Below the pieces are notes generated by a model that was not told the DNA's origin, did not search any database, and saw nothing but the letters and a program-made list of their open reading frames with translations. A stretch of DNA of 64,000 nucleotides. It comes from Argopecten irradians (lineage: Eukaryota > Mollusca > Bivalvia > Pectinida > Pectinidae). The first letter of the stretch is position 1. Every line of letters begins with the position of its first letter. Position numbers and translations under genes: made by a program. Positions 32,701 through 47,700 of the stretch are shown here, piece by piece. Location of the stretch: the NCBI RefSeq assembly GCF_041381155.1, contig NC_091142.1, positions 33,097,528 to 33,161,527 on the forward strand. The letters run 5' to 3'.

Positions 32701-35700
32701 CTTTTGGGCAAGCATTGTCCCAACGGCACGTGTACCAGTCACGTACCCAATCATTATAAATAGAGGGCCGCAATAGGCCCCAGACGCAGACTGAAGACTG
32801 AAGACTGAACTTAGACTGAAACTAGACGGACATTAGACGGGAATAAGACTGAGACTGGGTACTTCCGCCTCACATACACCTACGTCACCGCCTCCTCTAG
32901 GGCCACACTCATGAGAGAGAGAAAGTGAGAACTCTTGTCTACACTTTGAATAAAAGCCGTCAACAAGCTTCTACCCTACTCCTTGTCGTGATTTCGACCA
33001 CACAGCCAGCCATAGGACGACAAGGTGGGGTAAGGGGTTATGTTATTTGGTGCTGTGACCAGGATCTTCAATATAAAGAAGAAAAGAAAGAACCTGAAGA
33101 CGAAGAAACAGACGGCTAAAGGTAAGCGAACTTTCTCTACTTTGATTAGTACCTCTAGTAGCTGACCATTTTTAATGTTGTATTAGGTATTTAGTGGTAT
33201 AATTTGGTTAGTTAGAAACCAGGTACTGTCAGTATACATATATTTTTGGCAATATTTAAAAAAAAAAAATGTCTCTCAATTTAGATGTAGACATGGCCCA
33301 ATTAACTGAGCGTATGGCAGGTCTAACACAGACAGAACAAAATCAAAATATGCCCCCAGATCAGAATATTGCTCAGGACGATAGTGAGGTAGTGTTCAGA
33401 AACATGGCACAACATTTTAAGAACTTCTCTGCAGCTATGACAGCACAGGGAGTTTTCCAGGTCGTTAGGTCATTTGAGGGTGACCCCCACTCAATTCAAG
33501 ACCTGGATAAAAGAAATAGAAAAATACGCGAAATTAGTAGGGCTAGATGACAAGGAAATCCCTAAAATAGCGTATCAAACAAGTGTAGGTTCAGTAGGGG
33601 ATTTTATCAAACGATATTTAGACGATTTAGAGGGAGATCTGTCTTGGGAGGACCTTAAGAAACTCCTCAAACAAAGATTCGCTGACATAACAGATTCGCA
33701 TCAAGCTATGGCCTTATTACGTAAAACGATACAGAAACGGGACGAAAGCGTCCAGATATACGCTGAACGACTCCTGCAAGTAGCAGAAGACGCGTATCCT
33801 GATGCCCAGGAATGTGAAAAGGGCATTGTTCAAAGACAATTAGTTAACGCCTTTTGTGATGGGTTGCATTTCGACTATGTTAAGATGAAGGTTATGCGCG
33901 AGGACCCAGACACATTAGAGAGGGCGGTACATATAGCTATGCGCGAACAGAACCTTAGGAAAAGGTTCAATCTAAGACAAGACATGAATGATGACAATGA
34001 CATAGTCTTAAGGCCAAGACAGGAACATGTATATGACCTTCAGGTAGCCCCTACGCAAGACACCTACTTTAACCTTAGACATAACGAAACTAACACGAGG
34101 CGAGAAGTACCAATGGACATTGACCACACCAGACAGAGACAGTGTTATAAATGTAAACAAAACAATATCATAAGACATAGACCACGCCCAGTACAAGACA
34201 GAAATAGTTTTTAGGGAAACACAGAGACAGACACCCCTTAATAGAGCCCCTAGAAATAGGTATTCAGACAATAGCAGATATCATAACCAAACTCAAAATA
34301 GGTCGTATAGTACAGGTAACAGAGTGCAAACTCAGAACCCCCACAAGTGCAGTCATTAGGTCGAAATAAACAAAGATCACAATTCAGATGTTTTCAATGT
34401 AATGAAGAAGGTCACATAAGAAAGAACTGCCCCCAATTAAATAGAAAAGGTAGGCCGTTAAACTAAAGACCTCGCTTCATAAGGAAACCGATGGGGCGAG
34501 GTTGAAAAGAAATAAGAAGCATGTGTCTAAGAAAATAGAAATATCAGGTAACCCAAGTACAACTGTGATAAAAATAGGTAAACAAAAATTAAGAGCTCTC
34601 TTAGACACAGGTGCTGAGGTTTCCATAATCAGCAATAGAATTTTTAAGATGTTACCGAATAAACCACGACTAAGAAAAGAAAGCATGACTCTCCAATCCG
34701 TCAGCAGTACACCGCTCAAGGTAATAGGTTCAGCAGACATTTCATTTCAAATAAGACATTTGACCTTAAGACATAAATTTTATGTTGTTGATGGCATGAA
34801 CAGAAACTGCATCCTTGGTTTAGATTTTCTTAAACAAAATGGCGTTAGAATGTATTTTGACCTTGCATGTATGCGTATAGGTAAGACCTATTTTCAATTA
34901 GAGGAAGACATACATATTGCCTCAATAATAAGGACCACCCACAAGACATTGTTAAGACCGCAAACGGCAACGATATGTCAGGTAAGACTCCCAAGAACTT
35001 TTAAGATACCAGGATCAAAGCTCTTAGAGATATCAGCAAATGACACTTGTATATATGATGAACCTGGTTTGACCTTACAAAACGGTGTAACAAAGGTCAC
35101 GAACCCTCGCAAGATACCTATCTTGATACTTAACCAAACAAACAGGACGATTAACCTAAAACGAGGAAGTGTAGTAGGCAAAGCACAGGCCTTAGAAGAC
35201 AAAGACATTTCAAGTATAACTGCGACAAAAGACGATGACAAAGACGAAGAAAAATTTTAAGGAGGTAGATGTACCAGACGAGTACAGTGCTGAAACAGTA
35301 AAGATATTAAGAAGAAACAAGGATCTATTCGCCAAAAAGGATTCTCAGCTTGGACATACAAAAACAGTTAAGATGCATATAGAAACAGGAGATCACAAAC
35401 CAATTAAGAACCGACCTTACAGGACACCTCTGAAGAAACGTCAAGTAGTGGACGAAGCTATTGACGAGATGTTAGAGGCAAAGGTCATAGATAGGTCTAG
35501 AAGTCCCTGGAGTTTTGGCTTAGTGGTAGTTGATAAGAAAGATGGAAGTAAGAGAATGTGTGTAGATTTTAGGAGTTTAAATAAGATCGTTACCCCGATG
35601 TCAGTACCTCTTCCTTTGATAGATGACATTTTGACCCTCCTAGGACACTCAAAACATTTCACTACATTAGATTTGAAAAGTGGATATTGGCAAGTAGAAC

Positions 35701-38700
35701 TCGACGAGGAAAGTAAACAAAAGACAGCTTTTGCCTGTCACAAAGGACTATTCCAGTTCAACAGAATGCCTTTCGGACTAAGTAACGCCCCTGCTGTCTT
35801 CCAAGAATTGATGAATATTGTCTTACAAGGATGTGAACAATTCGCCACAGCTTACCTTGATGATGTCATAATTTACAGTAGGACAGCCGAAGAACACCTG
35901 AAACACTTACAGATAGTCTTCAACAAATTAAGACAACATGGACTCAAACTAAAGCTTAAGAAATGCACTTTCTTCAAGAAAGAGACGGAATATCTTGGCT
36001 TTATGATTACGGACAAAGGTGTAAAGCCTGACCAAAAGAAAGTTGAAGCTATTAGGGCCTTACCAACCCCTACTTGCGTAAGAGATGTAAGAGCATTCAT
36101 TGGAATGTGCGTTTACTACAGGAAGCACATCCCCAACTTCTCAAAAATAGCGGAATGTCTTACAGAACTAACCAAGAAGTATGCTAGGTTCAAATGGACT
36201 GAGGAATGTCAGAAGTCATTTGACTATCTTAAAGAAAGTCTTACAGTAGTCCCTCTACTAGCATACCCAGACCCAAACCTACCATATGTGCTTTATACAG
36301 ATGCATCAGACACATGCATAGGAGCTTGTCTTACACAGAAGACAAAGGAAGGTGAAGAAATGCCACTTTATTACTTGTCACATAAGCTTAGCCCAACACA
36401 GCGTAGGTGGTCTGTGATAGAGAAGGAAGCTTTTGCTGTGGTATATGCTCTTCAGAAGCTTGATAACTACTTACACAACAGTTCCTTTGTAATAAGAACG
36501 GACCATCGCCCACTTTCTTACATATTCTCAGACAAGAAGACATTGAATAAGAAACTCTCCTTATGGTCCCTTACTGTAGCGTCCTATAATTGTAAGGTAG
36601 AATATATTGAAGGTAGATTTAATTGTTGCGCGGACTTACTATCGCGACTACCAACAGATACAGCGGAAGAAGCTGAGGATAAGCAAGGAGAAACACAGGA
36701 AACTAAAGACATTCATGATGTCTTGGACGTAGATGACAGAGCCTTAGAGATTGGAGCTCTCAACTCTAACAAGTTTAAGCCAAGAGACTTTGTCAGTAGT
36801 ACAGTTGATACACCAGACGATATTGTTAAACCTCATATGGATCTCCCTAAAGACATAGACATAAGAAAAACTCAAGACAATGACGAAGACATATCAAAGC
36901 TGAGACTTAGACTTTGTGATGGACAAGCAACCAAGAGTGAGGAGGAGCGCTTCTTGGTTGTAGATAACTTAGTGTATTATCTGTCAAACGCGGAATCAGA
37001 TGACCCGGTCTTGAGACTTTACATTCCGAAGGAACTTGAAGGAATGATGATAAGACAGTATCATGATTTCCTAGGTCATATGGCAGTTGACAAAACATAT
37101 GACGTAATAAGAAAGAAGTTATTATTTTCCTTTGTTATACAAGAAGGTTCACCAACACATTGAAAAAGTGTGTGACTTGTCAGACAAGAAGTCACAGTAA
37201 CCCTCATCCTCCTCTTCAAGACAGCCAGATACCCCCATACCCTTTTGCTAAGGTAGCAATGGATTTGTCAGGCCCTTACCCCCAGACATTATCAGGAAAC
37301 AAATACATCGTGTCGTTCATAGATGTTTACTCTGGCTTTCCGGAAGCATTTCCAGTCCCTGACAAATCAGCAGCAAACATTGTACATCTTATCTTGGAAG
37401 AACTATTCCCAAGATATGGTAGCGTATTAGAACTGGTTACAGATAACGGTTCAGAGAATATCGCTAGATCAGTAAAGGAGACACTAGAAGCATTGAATAT
37501 CCACCATGTTACCACTTCTTATTATTGCCCCCAGTCAAATGGAAAGGTGGAGAGATTTCATAGAACGATGGTAGACATTTTGGCCAAGAAGATCAAAGAA
37601 AACGTTAACACGTGGGATCTTTTCTTGAACCAAGTATTGGCCGCAGTAAGATTTCATACCAGTGAGGTAACAAAGGCTTCGCCTTTCTTTCTGCTTTATA
37701 ACCGCGATGTAGTACTCCCCTTGGACACAATCTTAAAGCCAAGACGGCGGTATGCCGGTGAAGAGTTACACAAGATCGCCTTAGAGCAGCAACATAAGTC
37801 CTTTGTTCTAGTGCATAGACACATGAAGCAAGCGAAGAAGAAACAGAAGAAACTCGCTGATAGGAACTGTAAAGACGAGAATCTTAAGACAGGAGATCGG
37901 TTTTTACATAAGAAAACCATTAAGCGTACCTCAAAACTGGACAATAAATGGACACCTTACTATAGGATTATTGAGCAAACTGGACCAGTAAGTTTTAAGG
38001 TAAGAAACCAGCTTACAGGTGAAGTCACGAAGACACACGCGAGGCATTTACGATTAGCAAATGTTGATGAATGGGAGTTGCCCAAAGATAATATAGGTCG
38101 ACCTTTAAGGAAATCGACATATGTAGTTTCCCCTGAGAGCAGTTCAGAGGAGTCCTGAGGAGGAAACATCCTTAAAAAGAGTCATAAGATATAGAAGACA
38201 AGAAAGGTCAGATTCGGACTCTGAGGATGATATTCCGTTAATGGAGCTAAGACAAAGGCTCCGGACTCGAGAATTGGACAAAGCTAGTCCTATTGATTCA
38301 GATGATGAACTTATACCTTTATCACAATTGAAAGGTAAGTTAAATGAAAACAATAACGCTGACACTCAGACAGATGGTGTTGACGATGTTGATGATGCGT
38401 CTGAGACAGGTTGTACTGCTGATGACATGGAGATTGATGCGGTAAATAAATTAGCAAATGAAGTTACGCCCCAAATCTCCACTGCAGTAGATAAAACATA
38501 TCAAGATGACGGGCTCCACAATAGAAAAGATGTAGATTCTAAGAATCAGACAGAGGAAGTTAAGGGAAACATATCAAAAGACTCTGAGAAAAATTTAGCA
38601 TTATCAAGAAAATGCCTGAGATATTTTCTTCGTGATCCGGAGCTATTTAAAAAGTGTCTGAAATATTTTCTTCGAGATCAATAACGAGATTCATTAGTGA

Positions 38701-41700
38701 ATCGTTTCTTATCGTTTCAGAAAACGAAATACAAGCTTTTGTTCTTAATCTAAGATATTGATGAATATTTAGGTACATACACTAAGATCGACAGGGCCCT
38801 TAGTGAAGCAAAGGAATTAGTTGGATTAGCTAGAGATTATCTTAATCATTTGAAACTTCAGATCAATATGCTATCTCTAGGACATTTAAGCCCTTCAGTC
38901 ATTCCACCCCAAGACTTTTAACGAAATCCTTATATAAGTATGAAAGCAAACTTGGACCCAGGAGTTAGAGTTCATATATGACCCGGAACTTGACCTAGTT
39001 GGTAATTGTAATACGAACAGTGGACCCTGTTCGAATACTATATTAGTACTGATGAGCCTTATTGTCGTTATATCCATTCCATTAATAGACATGAGTGGCT
39101 TGTTTGCCTGTATGTTACGAGCACATTATCCTTCCCTCTTTCCGTAACTTGGATCGGATTCAACGCATAATATTATGGCAGACTTATAAATATTAAGAAG
39201 CAGAAGCACTTGCAATCTATGAAGCGGAAACAACAAATGGTTTACAATGACAATTGAAGAGATGAATCAATGTGTAAATAGCGTTTAAAAAAATCTCTGC
39301 CAGGTTTTAGTAGTCCAAAGTTATACAATAATGTGAAATAAGAAATGTATTGTTAATCTCTTTTTTATGAATTTGGACCCAATATTTTAAGTAAATTAAT
39401 TGTAGCTACAGTAGTTTAAAAATACAAACACTTCCCCTTTGGCCCAGTAATTTTATGAACCAATGGCCAATGGATTATTATTGTAGTTCCACGATATGAT
39501 CTTTTGTACCTTATACACTGAAATGCCCTATAGAAGAACCCAATCTTGTACTGTGTGTGAACCATATACCCTATTGTACACCTTAATATCCATTGTCGGA
39601 AGGTTTTTCTGGCATCATAATTGTAAATATAGAGCCTATAGCCCTCATATTATCATTCCAGAGAATTAAATATAACCTAATCTGATCATTTTTCAAACAG
39701 GTGATTATCAAATTATTATGTGTAGAGCTCTTGTTGAACTCGCTGTGAAACAATGACCCAAAGTAGCAACCAAAGTGTAAAAAAAAACAATAATGATAGC
39801 ACCATTAAACTTAAAGTCCTATAAAGGAAATTCCCCATTGATGATGCGTTTGATAAATGAACTTGACAATTCATTTTGATCTTGAACCCATGGAATCTGA
39901 TTTGCCCCTCTCGACCTACTTGTCGATAGTAGGTGTGGTAGTAGTTGTTGTTATAGTGATATAATTTATGTCCCCGTGAGGAGAATTGCGGGATAAATGA
40001 TCAGGAAATGTATGGTTAGGTAAATGGTCAGTGAAAAGGGGAAAGTCAGAGTCGAGTGGCTTCGCAAGCCTCAAGACCCAATGCAAAGACACAAAAGTAA
40101 CCAATCCACAGAAGACATGACGAGCCTTAGAAGATTTGATGACCACATACATCAAGGAACTCATCCACCAGGAACAAGAAAATACAGAAAAAACCTGTAC
40201 ACTGATGATCAGGAGAATTAACCCTGAGGGGCGTTATGACCTCTGGCCGATGCAGATGAAAACATTGTCCCCATCAGGAAAGAGGATGAGATTTGAAATA
40301 GGGTTATTAACAAGACTGCCAACAAGCGAACCCGAAGTACGAGAAGAGGTGTAATATAACACCAGGAACTTTAAGGAAAGAGCTCAAGTACTTCCTTAGG
40401 ACAGAAATAAAGTATACCTACTTGGTTCGTAACAAGACAGAGTCTAAATATGGGATACGGATTAAGATACTCACCCGGAGAAATACAATATGCCGTTATA
40501 TTTTAAAACGTCATATATGATTAAAGATACTTACGAGAGGACAAAGAAATGACATTATAATGTCTCGGTAAATACAAGACCAAAACGGAAACTTCTTGGT
40601 GTTTTACCATGACCATCTCTTGTCCTGGAAATTATCTTTAAACAATTTAAAAAAAAAAGTCACAAATGTCTTAGTGCGGATTAAGAACATAAATGTGAAC
40701 TCTTCAAGAATCCGGGGTGGATGACGGACCTAAGAACATAAAGAAGCCCTGTGATATAATTTAAAATTATGCAGCAACTGTGGAGATAAACTGTGGAATT
40801 TTAATATATTAGCACCACATATTTATTTCCGAAATGATTTTAACTCGATGATAGTAACCAGATGTGAATTGTGTGACTGTTGAATAGGTTCTAACTAAAA
40901 TGGGACGTGACAGTGCTAGAATCAATTTAAACTGAAGTTTCAAACGACGTAGTTACCATGGGTAACCTGTACCGTATTTGACTGTTTAAATATGTATCGA
41001 ACTAACAAATGGAATTGACTGAGAAAAAATAAGTTTCGCACTACAATGATCCAGTTGACTGTTGAAATAGGGGTTGAAGCTACAAGGATACGAAACTGGT
41101 GGAAATTATAATTTACAGGACAATTTTTAAGAAGCTATGTGACCAAAGAGACTGTGGACTGCAAATAATACTTTTAATTGTGCATGAAAAATATTAGAGA
41201 GATTGTTTTATAAGTTTAAAACTCCAAGCATCATTTGCAATGTATGTTGTATGTACATAATAGAGCAATATAAGGTAAGAGAGTTGAGAACGTTTAATAG
41301 GATTTAAACTTCGCGATAAAAAAATTATAAAACTAAACTGCAAGACCCTCATGGCGATTGTAAAGAAGGTTGAATAGGTAGGATTAGAATGAATACGGTC
41401 ACTATAACTAAATAGATTTATATTATTATAAAGGAGGTGGGCGGTGATTAAACGTGAAAATATTAATAAATACTGTGATACTTTGCGTTGTAGAAATAGA
41501 AAATAATGTAAGTGCCATGCTGAGGATAAGACGTAGCATTAATGTTCCATGTTTGAAGAATGGGTCGATAGGATACCACTTTAAAGGTATGCAGGATGGT
41601 AAGCCTTGCTTAAGCCACCAAAGACTATCAAAGGGAGAGTGGAAGAAAGTAAAGCCGAACCCAATAGTGATAGACTGGCATAGTAGCCCTGCAAAAGTCC

Positions 41701-44700
41701 CCATAGAATATAGATTCATCTAGATAGGATATTTGAATATTCCCGCAAGGAAAACAGGAAGAGGGGTACCTGTTGCACCCATGTCAAGTAGAGTAGTTAT
41801 GTTAGCCGTGTTTATTTGTGGAGCGCGGGGCTGAGTTAAATTTAGAGTGTATTTTATTAGTGTAGAGCGAATGTATTATAGTATATATAATCACAATCCA
41901 TGTAGTATATTTATAATTATGCTGTGGATTTAAATTTCATATTGTCAATTAATGAGGGTGTATAACAAGATAGTAGCTTAGGCACCTAGTTAAAGATTGT
42001 GTGAGTGTAAAATAAAAAGGAGGACGGAGCATGCTTCTTTGGCTCAGTCGGTAGAGCCGTAGTTTTTCACATCGCAGACCTGGATTCGATTTCTGGTCGG
42101 GCACTTGACAGGAATCATGTGTATTTTCCCTGTTCTTCTTCGCACTTTAAAGCGTCTTTAAAGAAGCAAATGCGTCAACAGCGAGAAGATGACTATTAGA
42201 AATATATTACATATGTTCATACAACATGTAGAATCGTCTTTATTCTGTACCATAAATTATTATAATTTTACCATAAATCCAGGCGAACACGACACACTCG
42301 GCCATACACATCAACATAACACTCCAAGTCCCCGTATACCAATCGACCAGCAGGAAAATGTAGACGCCCGCCTTTGTTAACGTAAAATATGGAAGGGGAG
42401 AAAGACAAAGTGTAAATCGTGTATCAAAGCATGGTCGATATTAATAACTATGCAAGCATTGCACTTTTTATTTGAAAACTGTAAAATAATATGTAGTCAT
42501 TATAAAGATTTAGTCCAATCAAACAGTCGAAAAGTCAAAATTAAAAAGAGATTTATGAACCTTAAAAGTTTGAAAAAAGGTGCGTCGATTGATTTTACAT
42601 TCTATATGTGAAGTCATTAACTCAAATAAATCAGACAACGAGATATAAGAATCGAATTAACTCATTTAATTTCATATTGCATAAAATATTTTAAAAAATT
42701 AAAGCGTCGTGTTAACTTTCAATTTATCAAACGAATTATCAAATCTGACAGCATCAACGAATAGATGTATCTCATGCTGGTCATGTCAAATCGCCTGGTT
42801 AATGGCAGTAAAACTTACCTGTGTAGCATATGGTAAACCCACAAGGAACATCACAATACTGACGACAGCTAGTAGTGGAATCCGGCGATTGTTGAGAACT
42901 TTGGGAAACATTTCCTCCAGGATCATTAGGAACGGTTCTGTCAGGATCGCCTGGAAAAGTGAGTTTTAATGTGAAGTGAATGTAGAGAAACATTGCGTGA
43001 CTCTCTGTACAATAGCAGATTTAATTCAGGACATACATAATTATTTTAAGAAATATTTACTGCAAGGTGGAAAGTATGGTTTATTATATTCAAATAGTTA
43101 CACAACGCGGTAACTAGTATAATGTATATACGCCGGCCGCCCACCTACATCCAGACATTGAAGGCGGCCAGGCAGTACGCATATCGTACTAATCATCCGA
43201 AACGTCTCACGTAAAAGTTTCACTTGCTCTATTACAATATGAGTACTATCATTACATAAAAATATAGGAGTAATTTATAGGAGTACATTTACTTTGCCTA
43301 TTTAAAACAAACCATATGCAGTTTTCTGGAGTAAGAGGCTCCACCGTTAAATTGTTTCATTATACTTTACGAAAGATGATTAACAACTTGATTTACATTA
43401 TCATGGCGTAAAGTTTCGAAGCACTCTACCATTGCATTCTAACCCCCGGAAGTATAAAATCACGAGGTAAAATTATGACGCACAATAGTTGGGTAAAGGG
43501 AAATAACTCAGTGGCCTTGGGATAAGCGATGAAGCCAATGGAAAAGCCACCTAATGATGACAAAAGTGAATACTGAACTTCGAGTTCAAATTAATTAATC
43601 AAATCGGTAAGTGAATTCAATTCAGGTTCATGCTGTATCATTTTGTCGACCTTGTACCATCTTATAAAAATAGTAAGTTTGTTTTTGACTTGCAATAATT
43701 AAAATTCATAACTTATTTTACAACTCTTAAATGTCTTAAAGAGAATTAATACTGACCTGAGGTCATAACGTCAGATATAGGGACTCCTATTTCATCAGAC
43801 ATGACACCAAGGACGGAAAACACCACGAGGCCATTGAGAAGTCCAAAGGTCAAGGTCGCCGTTGTCGATATGACAGCTGACCTGTAACATATCAAACGGT
43901 TATGCTATGTATCTTTAGCTGCCTTTAACTTTTACCAACTTTTGTTTATTTTATTCACGGAGAGTACAACTGTAATTCAAATTTGAAGTCACAGTTCAAT
44001 GTTGTTTTTTAATGTTGAAAAAAAGAGAATAAGAAAGTCAAAATATCTAGATGTATAACTATGGCAGAGCAATAGCTAACGTGACGCTACCCAAATTGGA
44101 ACACTTTTTGAAGATAATTGTAAAAAAAATTCTTACTTGTGCTTGAATCCAGATTTTTTTCTAAATATTCCACAAATAGATGCATTTAGTTTAAATTTCA
44201 TGATTTGTTTACTTGTCAGCAGTGCATATATTTATAAATACAGAGCTTGAAAGCATGCCCAGTCCAGCCCTATGTTTCAGCAGGTTTTAGTACCAAAAAT
44301 GGAACACCTCCAAAATAAAGTTTGATTGATAAATAACAAGGTATGATAAAAATGTTTGAATTCATTTAAAGAAAGTTCAAACATTTTTTAGTTTATTCAA
44401 GTCAAATGTCTTTCAAAAATATTCCATTCAGCAATTGTTTTTCTTATTTCAAAATATATGGTGTTTTTAGGGTTGTCGCACGACGTCGTTTCCCGGAGTT
44501 TTTCAAAATTTCATTATTTTCATTTTTAAATACAGATAATAGGCAACTGGAAAGAAAATGACACATTAAAATTGTCACAGTTATTAAGTCAGCAATTTTT
44601 TGTTCAGGACAGTCATTGTTAGTTTAGATTGTAAACTGAAAATTCTGTATCACACAATTCTAAAGGGTTCCATTTTGGGTAGCGTCACGTTACACATGTT

Positions 44701-47700
44701 TTTATTAGTTATTTTTGTTTGTGCCCAGAGCTCAGCTTTTGTTTTTTTTCTGTATTATTCATTAAAATATAAATAACTTAATTTAATGAATTAATGACCT
44801 TTTTGTATTTCACATTAGGTAATATTTTGGTAATTTATGTTCTTAAACTAAAACCTTACTGGAAACAGTTTGTCCGGAACTTATTGTGCGCGCCCATCAT
44901 CATAAGTCCTCCCCAACCCGGCCCTAGAGTAATGAACGTCTGGAACGAGGCTTCTATCCACAGCTAAATTGTAATATCACACAAATAACGTTAATTACCA
45001 TCATTCAAGTACTGTCTATATTCTCAGGGTGGGAAATACAGAATTTCATAAGTGAATTTTTAACACTGACAATAAAAATGAGAAAAATATATTTGAAGCT
45101 ATTAAGTTCTTAGTCTCCTGTACGAAATGGTTTCCGTTTGCCATTAAAACACATTGGATCTTTCATTTAGACAGTAAATAAATGTAACAGTGCGGCCAAC
45201 ATTATGAATGTGAATCACTTACTTGAGAATCGGCAAACCTTCCGAAGTCCGCCGACATAAAATACAGCATGCCTTTGGTAGCCCCAGGTAATGTCAAGGC
45301 TCGAACCCAGATCATCACCACGAGGGCTACAGGTAGGAGGGCTGTAACAAACAGGACCTGGAACGTCGCCAGACCAGGTATATTTAATATATGTAACATA
45401 ACAGCTTGACTGGCCACCAAACTCTAAGTTGTTGATAAGGCTTTTTCAATAGAGATATAATACTAGTGTATTTTCCCATTAGTTTGAAACTTATTAGTAC
45501 CTACTCTTATTTCCCATTTTTGCGATTTTTTTATTTATTCATTAAGTTATTTATTCGTTATTTTAATTTTTTAATTACAGTTTAGACACCTACATATATG
45601 TATCTGCCCATCAAATTGTGTAACGTTTGCCTATCTTTTGTTCTAGTATTGCGAGTTTATCTTTTATTCATTATTAATTTGTTCAATATTTCATATATAT
45701 TTTTTTTAATCTACAGACTGACACCTGAGCCAAGTTGTTCAAAAGATGACTAGGCTAACCACAGTTAGTTTAACAACAATTTTTAAATAAAGATAAAATC
45801 ATTTCTGCTAAAGTTAATTTGACAAAATGTCAGTTTTATCTGCAATATATCATATTTTACCTACTTGCCAATTTTAGAGAAGGTATATAATCACAGTTCT
45901 TACAGAAAATTAGAAATGGAAATTTCACTAATAATGTGATTATGCTAACCACTTTTTGAACAACCGGGCCCTGACTGTCTATCAAATATACAACCGGGCC
46001 CTGACTGTCTATCAAAGAATATCACTATGGATTTTTTTATTTATTAATGAATGGATTTTTTTATTTATTAATGAATATATCTATTCATTATTATAAATGC
46101 ATTATAATTTGCAGACTGACACTTGATTGTCCATCAAAGATTACAAAGTTTGTCTACCTTTCCCATGCTTTCGACACTTTTAACAATACTGACAGCTGCC
46201 ACAAATCTCATAGCGAACAGGTAAACAACGAAAACAACACTGATGGTTCCAAGGTCACTGATTCCGTCTGATATCCTCAGGATTCGATAACTGTCAAATA
46301 AAACAACCTTACAAAATGGCATTTAATATTTATTATAAAGAATGCATTTCAATTCAGTCATCAAATTACCCCGATTCGCAAAGACTTGAAAGGACTTCTT
46401 CTCTGTAGTTAAGCATATATGTATTCTTAATGGTCGAGTGTGTTACTCTATTTGTACTAAGGGAATATAAAACTAAATCAAAATTGAGTTACGTGATGTA
46501 AATGTGTATCTAACTACTAACTAGCCTCAAAAGTAGTGTTGTTCCAATTCAAATCAATATATATAGACATCCATTTCTTTAACGTTTGTTCACTTTGAAA
46601 TGTTTATTAGACTGAGATGCCTGTATAAACATGATGTATAGCGGTATTTATAGCTAAACTGTACATATCCTTGATAGGTATCCGACATGCTTACAGCCAG
46701 AACTCGTCAACTGAATCCACTGGATGGCCAATCGTCCGATTAACTTCAGCTCGAGTTGTCATATTCTAAAAGAATATATATTCAATATTTAATACATTAG
46801 TACTGCATCATTGAATATAAAATGTATATTTATACGAATATGAAAAGGAAAGTGCTAAAGGCCCACTTCCTTTCCCAAACGACTTTCAATTTTTAAAATG
46901 GCAATGGAAAATGAGTCACAAAAGTTTAATAGCTTATCGTTAATACTGCACATATCATCACCTTCTGAACAATATTAGTTGAAATAAATCAAATGTGAAT
47001 TTTCATAACGCGGGTTGTCTAATGATTCCCGCCGTCGTCCTAATCACCACGCGTTAGTTGACTATCACTGCACCTGATGGCAAAACAGCAAAATTAACCT
47101 TCACTGTTAACACAAGAAAACAGAAAATTTGATTGGCGTTGTTCCATCATTTACTTATGTTATTACTGTTTGAAGTTTTAATATTTGTCTAGGAAAGGTA
47201 ATTACTTTGATACTGTATAGTTGATTTAATGTTTGCATCTTATACGGAGATTATTCGACATTTTCAGATATATATATATATAGATTCAGTTTATTAACTA
47301 TGGTTTTGTCCAAAACTGGAAATACATTATGTTAATAGGAAAGATGTGAATACATGTTTTCAGCGATTTTCTAGCTATAGAACCGACAACGAAGCTTTGC
47401 AATCTTTTAGCATTATTACTGGATACAAAAATCAGAGGTTGGTGAATAAATACACACAAAGATGATATATTTGGACGGTTTTCGCTTGAATTATTCTAAA
47501 AAAATGAATAAAATAAGATAGCTAGAACTATTGACTAGACTGACTGACCATATAGATCTATAGGTAGAACATACAGTTAGTATTCGGAGGTAGCGAGTTG
47601 GAGCCCCGGTCTGATCGCTACATTTTCGGGGGTAGCGGCTGGGAGCCCCGGTCTGATCGTTACATTTTCGGGGGTATCGGGTGGGAGCCCCTGTCTGATC

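Larger units (their letters stand above)
31834..42003 (+). mobile_element. Degenerate Gypsy/Ty3-type LTR retrotransposon in SLC6 intron 11
   Basis: Order is LTR, primer-binding-like site, gag, aspartic protease, reverse transcriptase, RNase H and integrase (integrase after RNase H, as in Gypsy). A ~2.9-kb untranslated stretch, a purine-rich tract (41431-41445) and a truncated 3' LTR follow. It is antisense to the SLC6 gene. The two LTRs are clearly diverged and at least four frame breaks are present (in gag, after the gag stop, at the protease-RT border and in the integrase N-terminus), so the copy is old and inactive. Confidence 0.92.

Noticed and set aside
38690-41430. Envelope gene of the Gypsy-type element
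   Set aside because: No long frame, signal peptide or membrane segment was found between integrase and the 3' LTR.
42819-43881. Direct splice of SLC6 exon 8 to exon 10 (TM8 exon missing)
   Set aside because: The phases do not fit and the join would give an unrelated frame; a TM8-like segment with a correct acceptor was then found at 43550.
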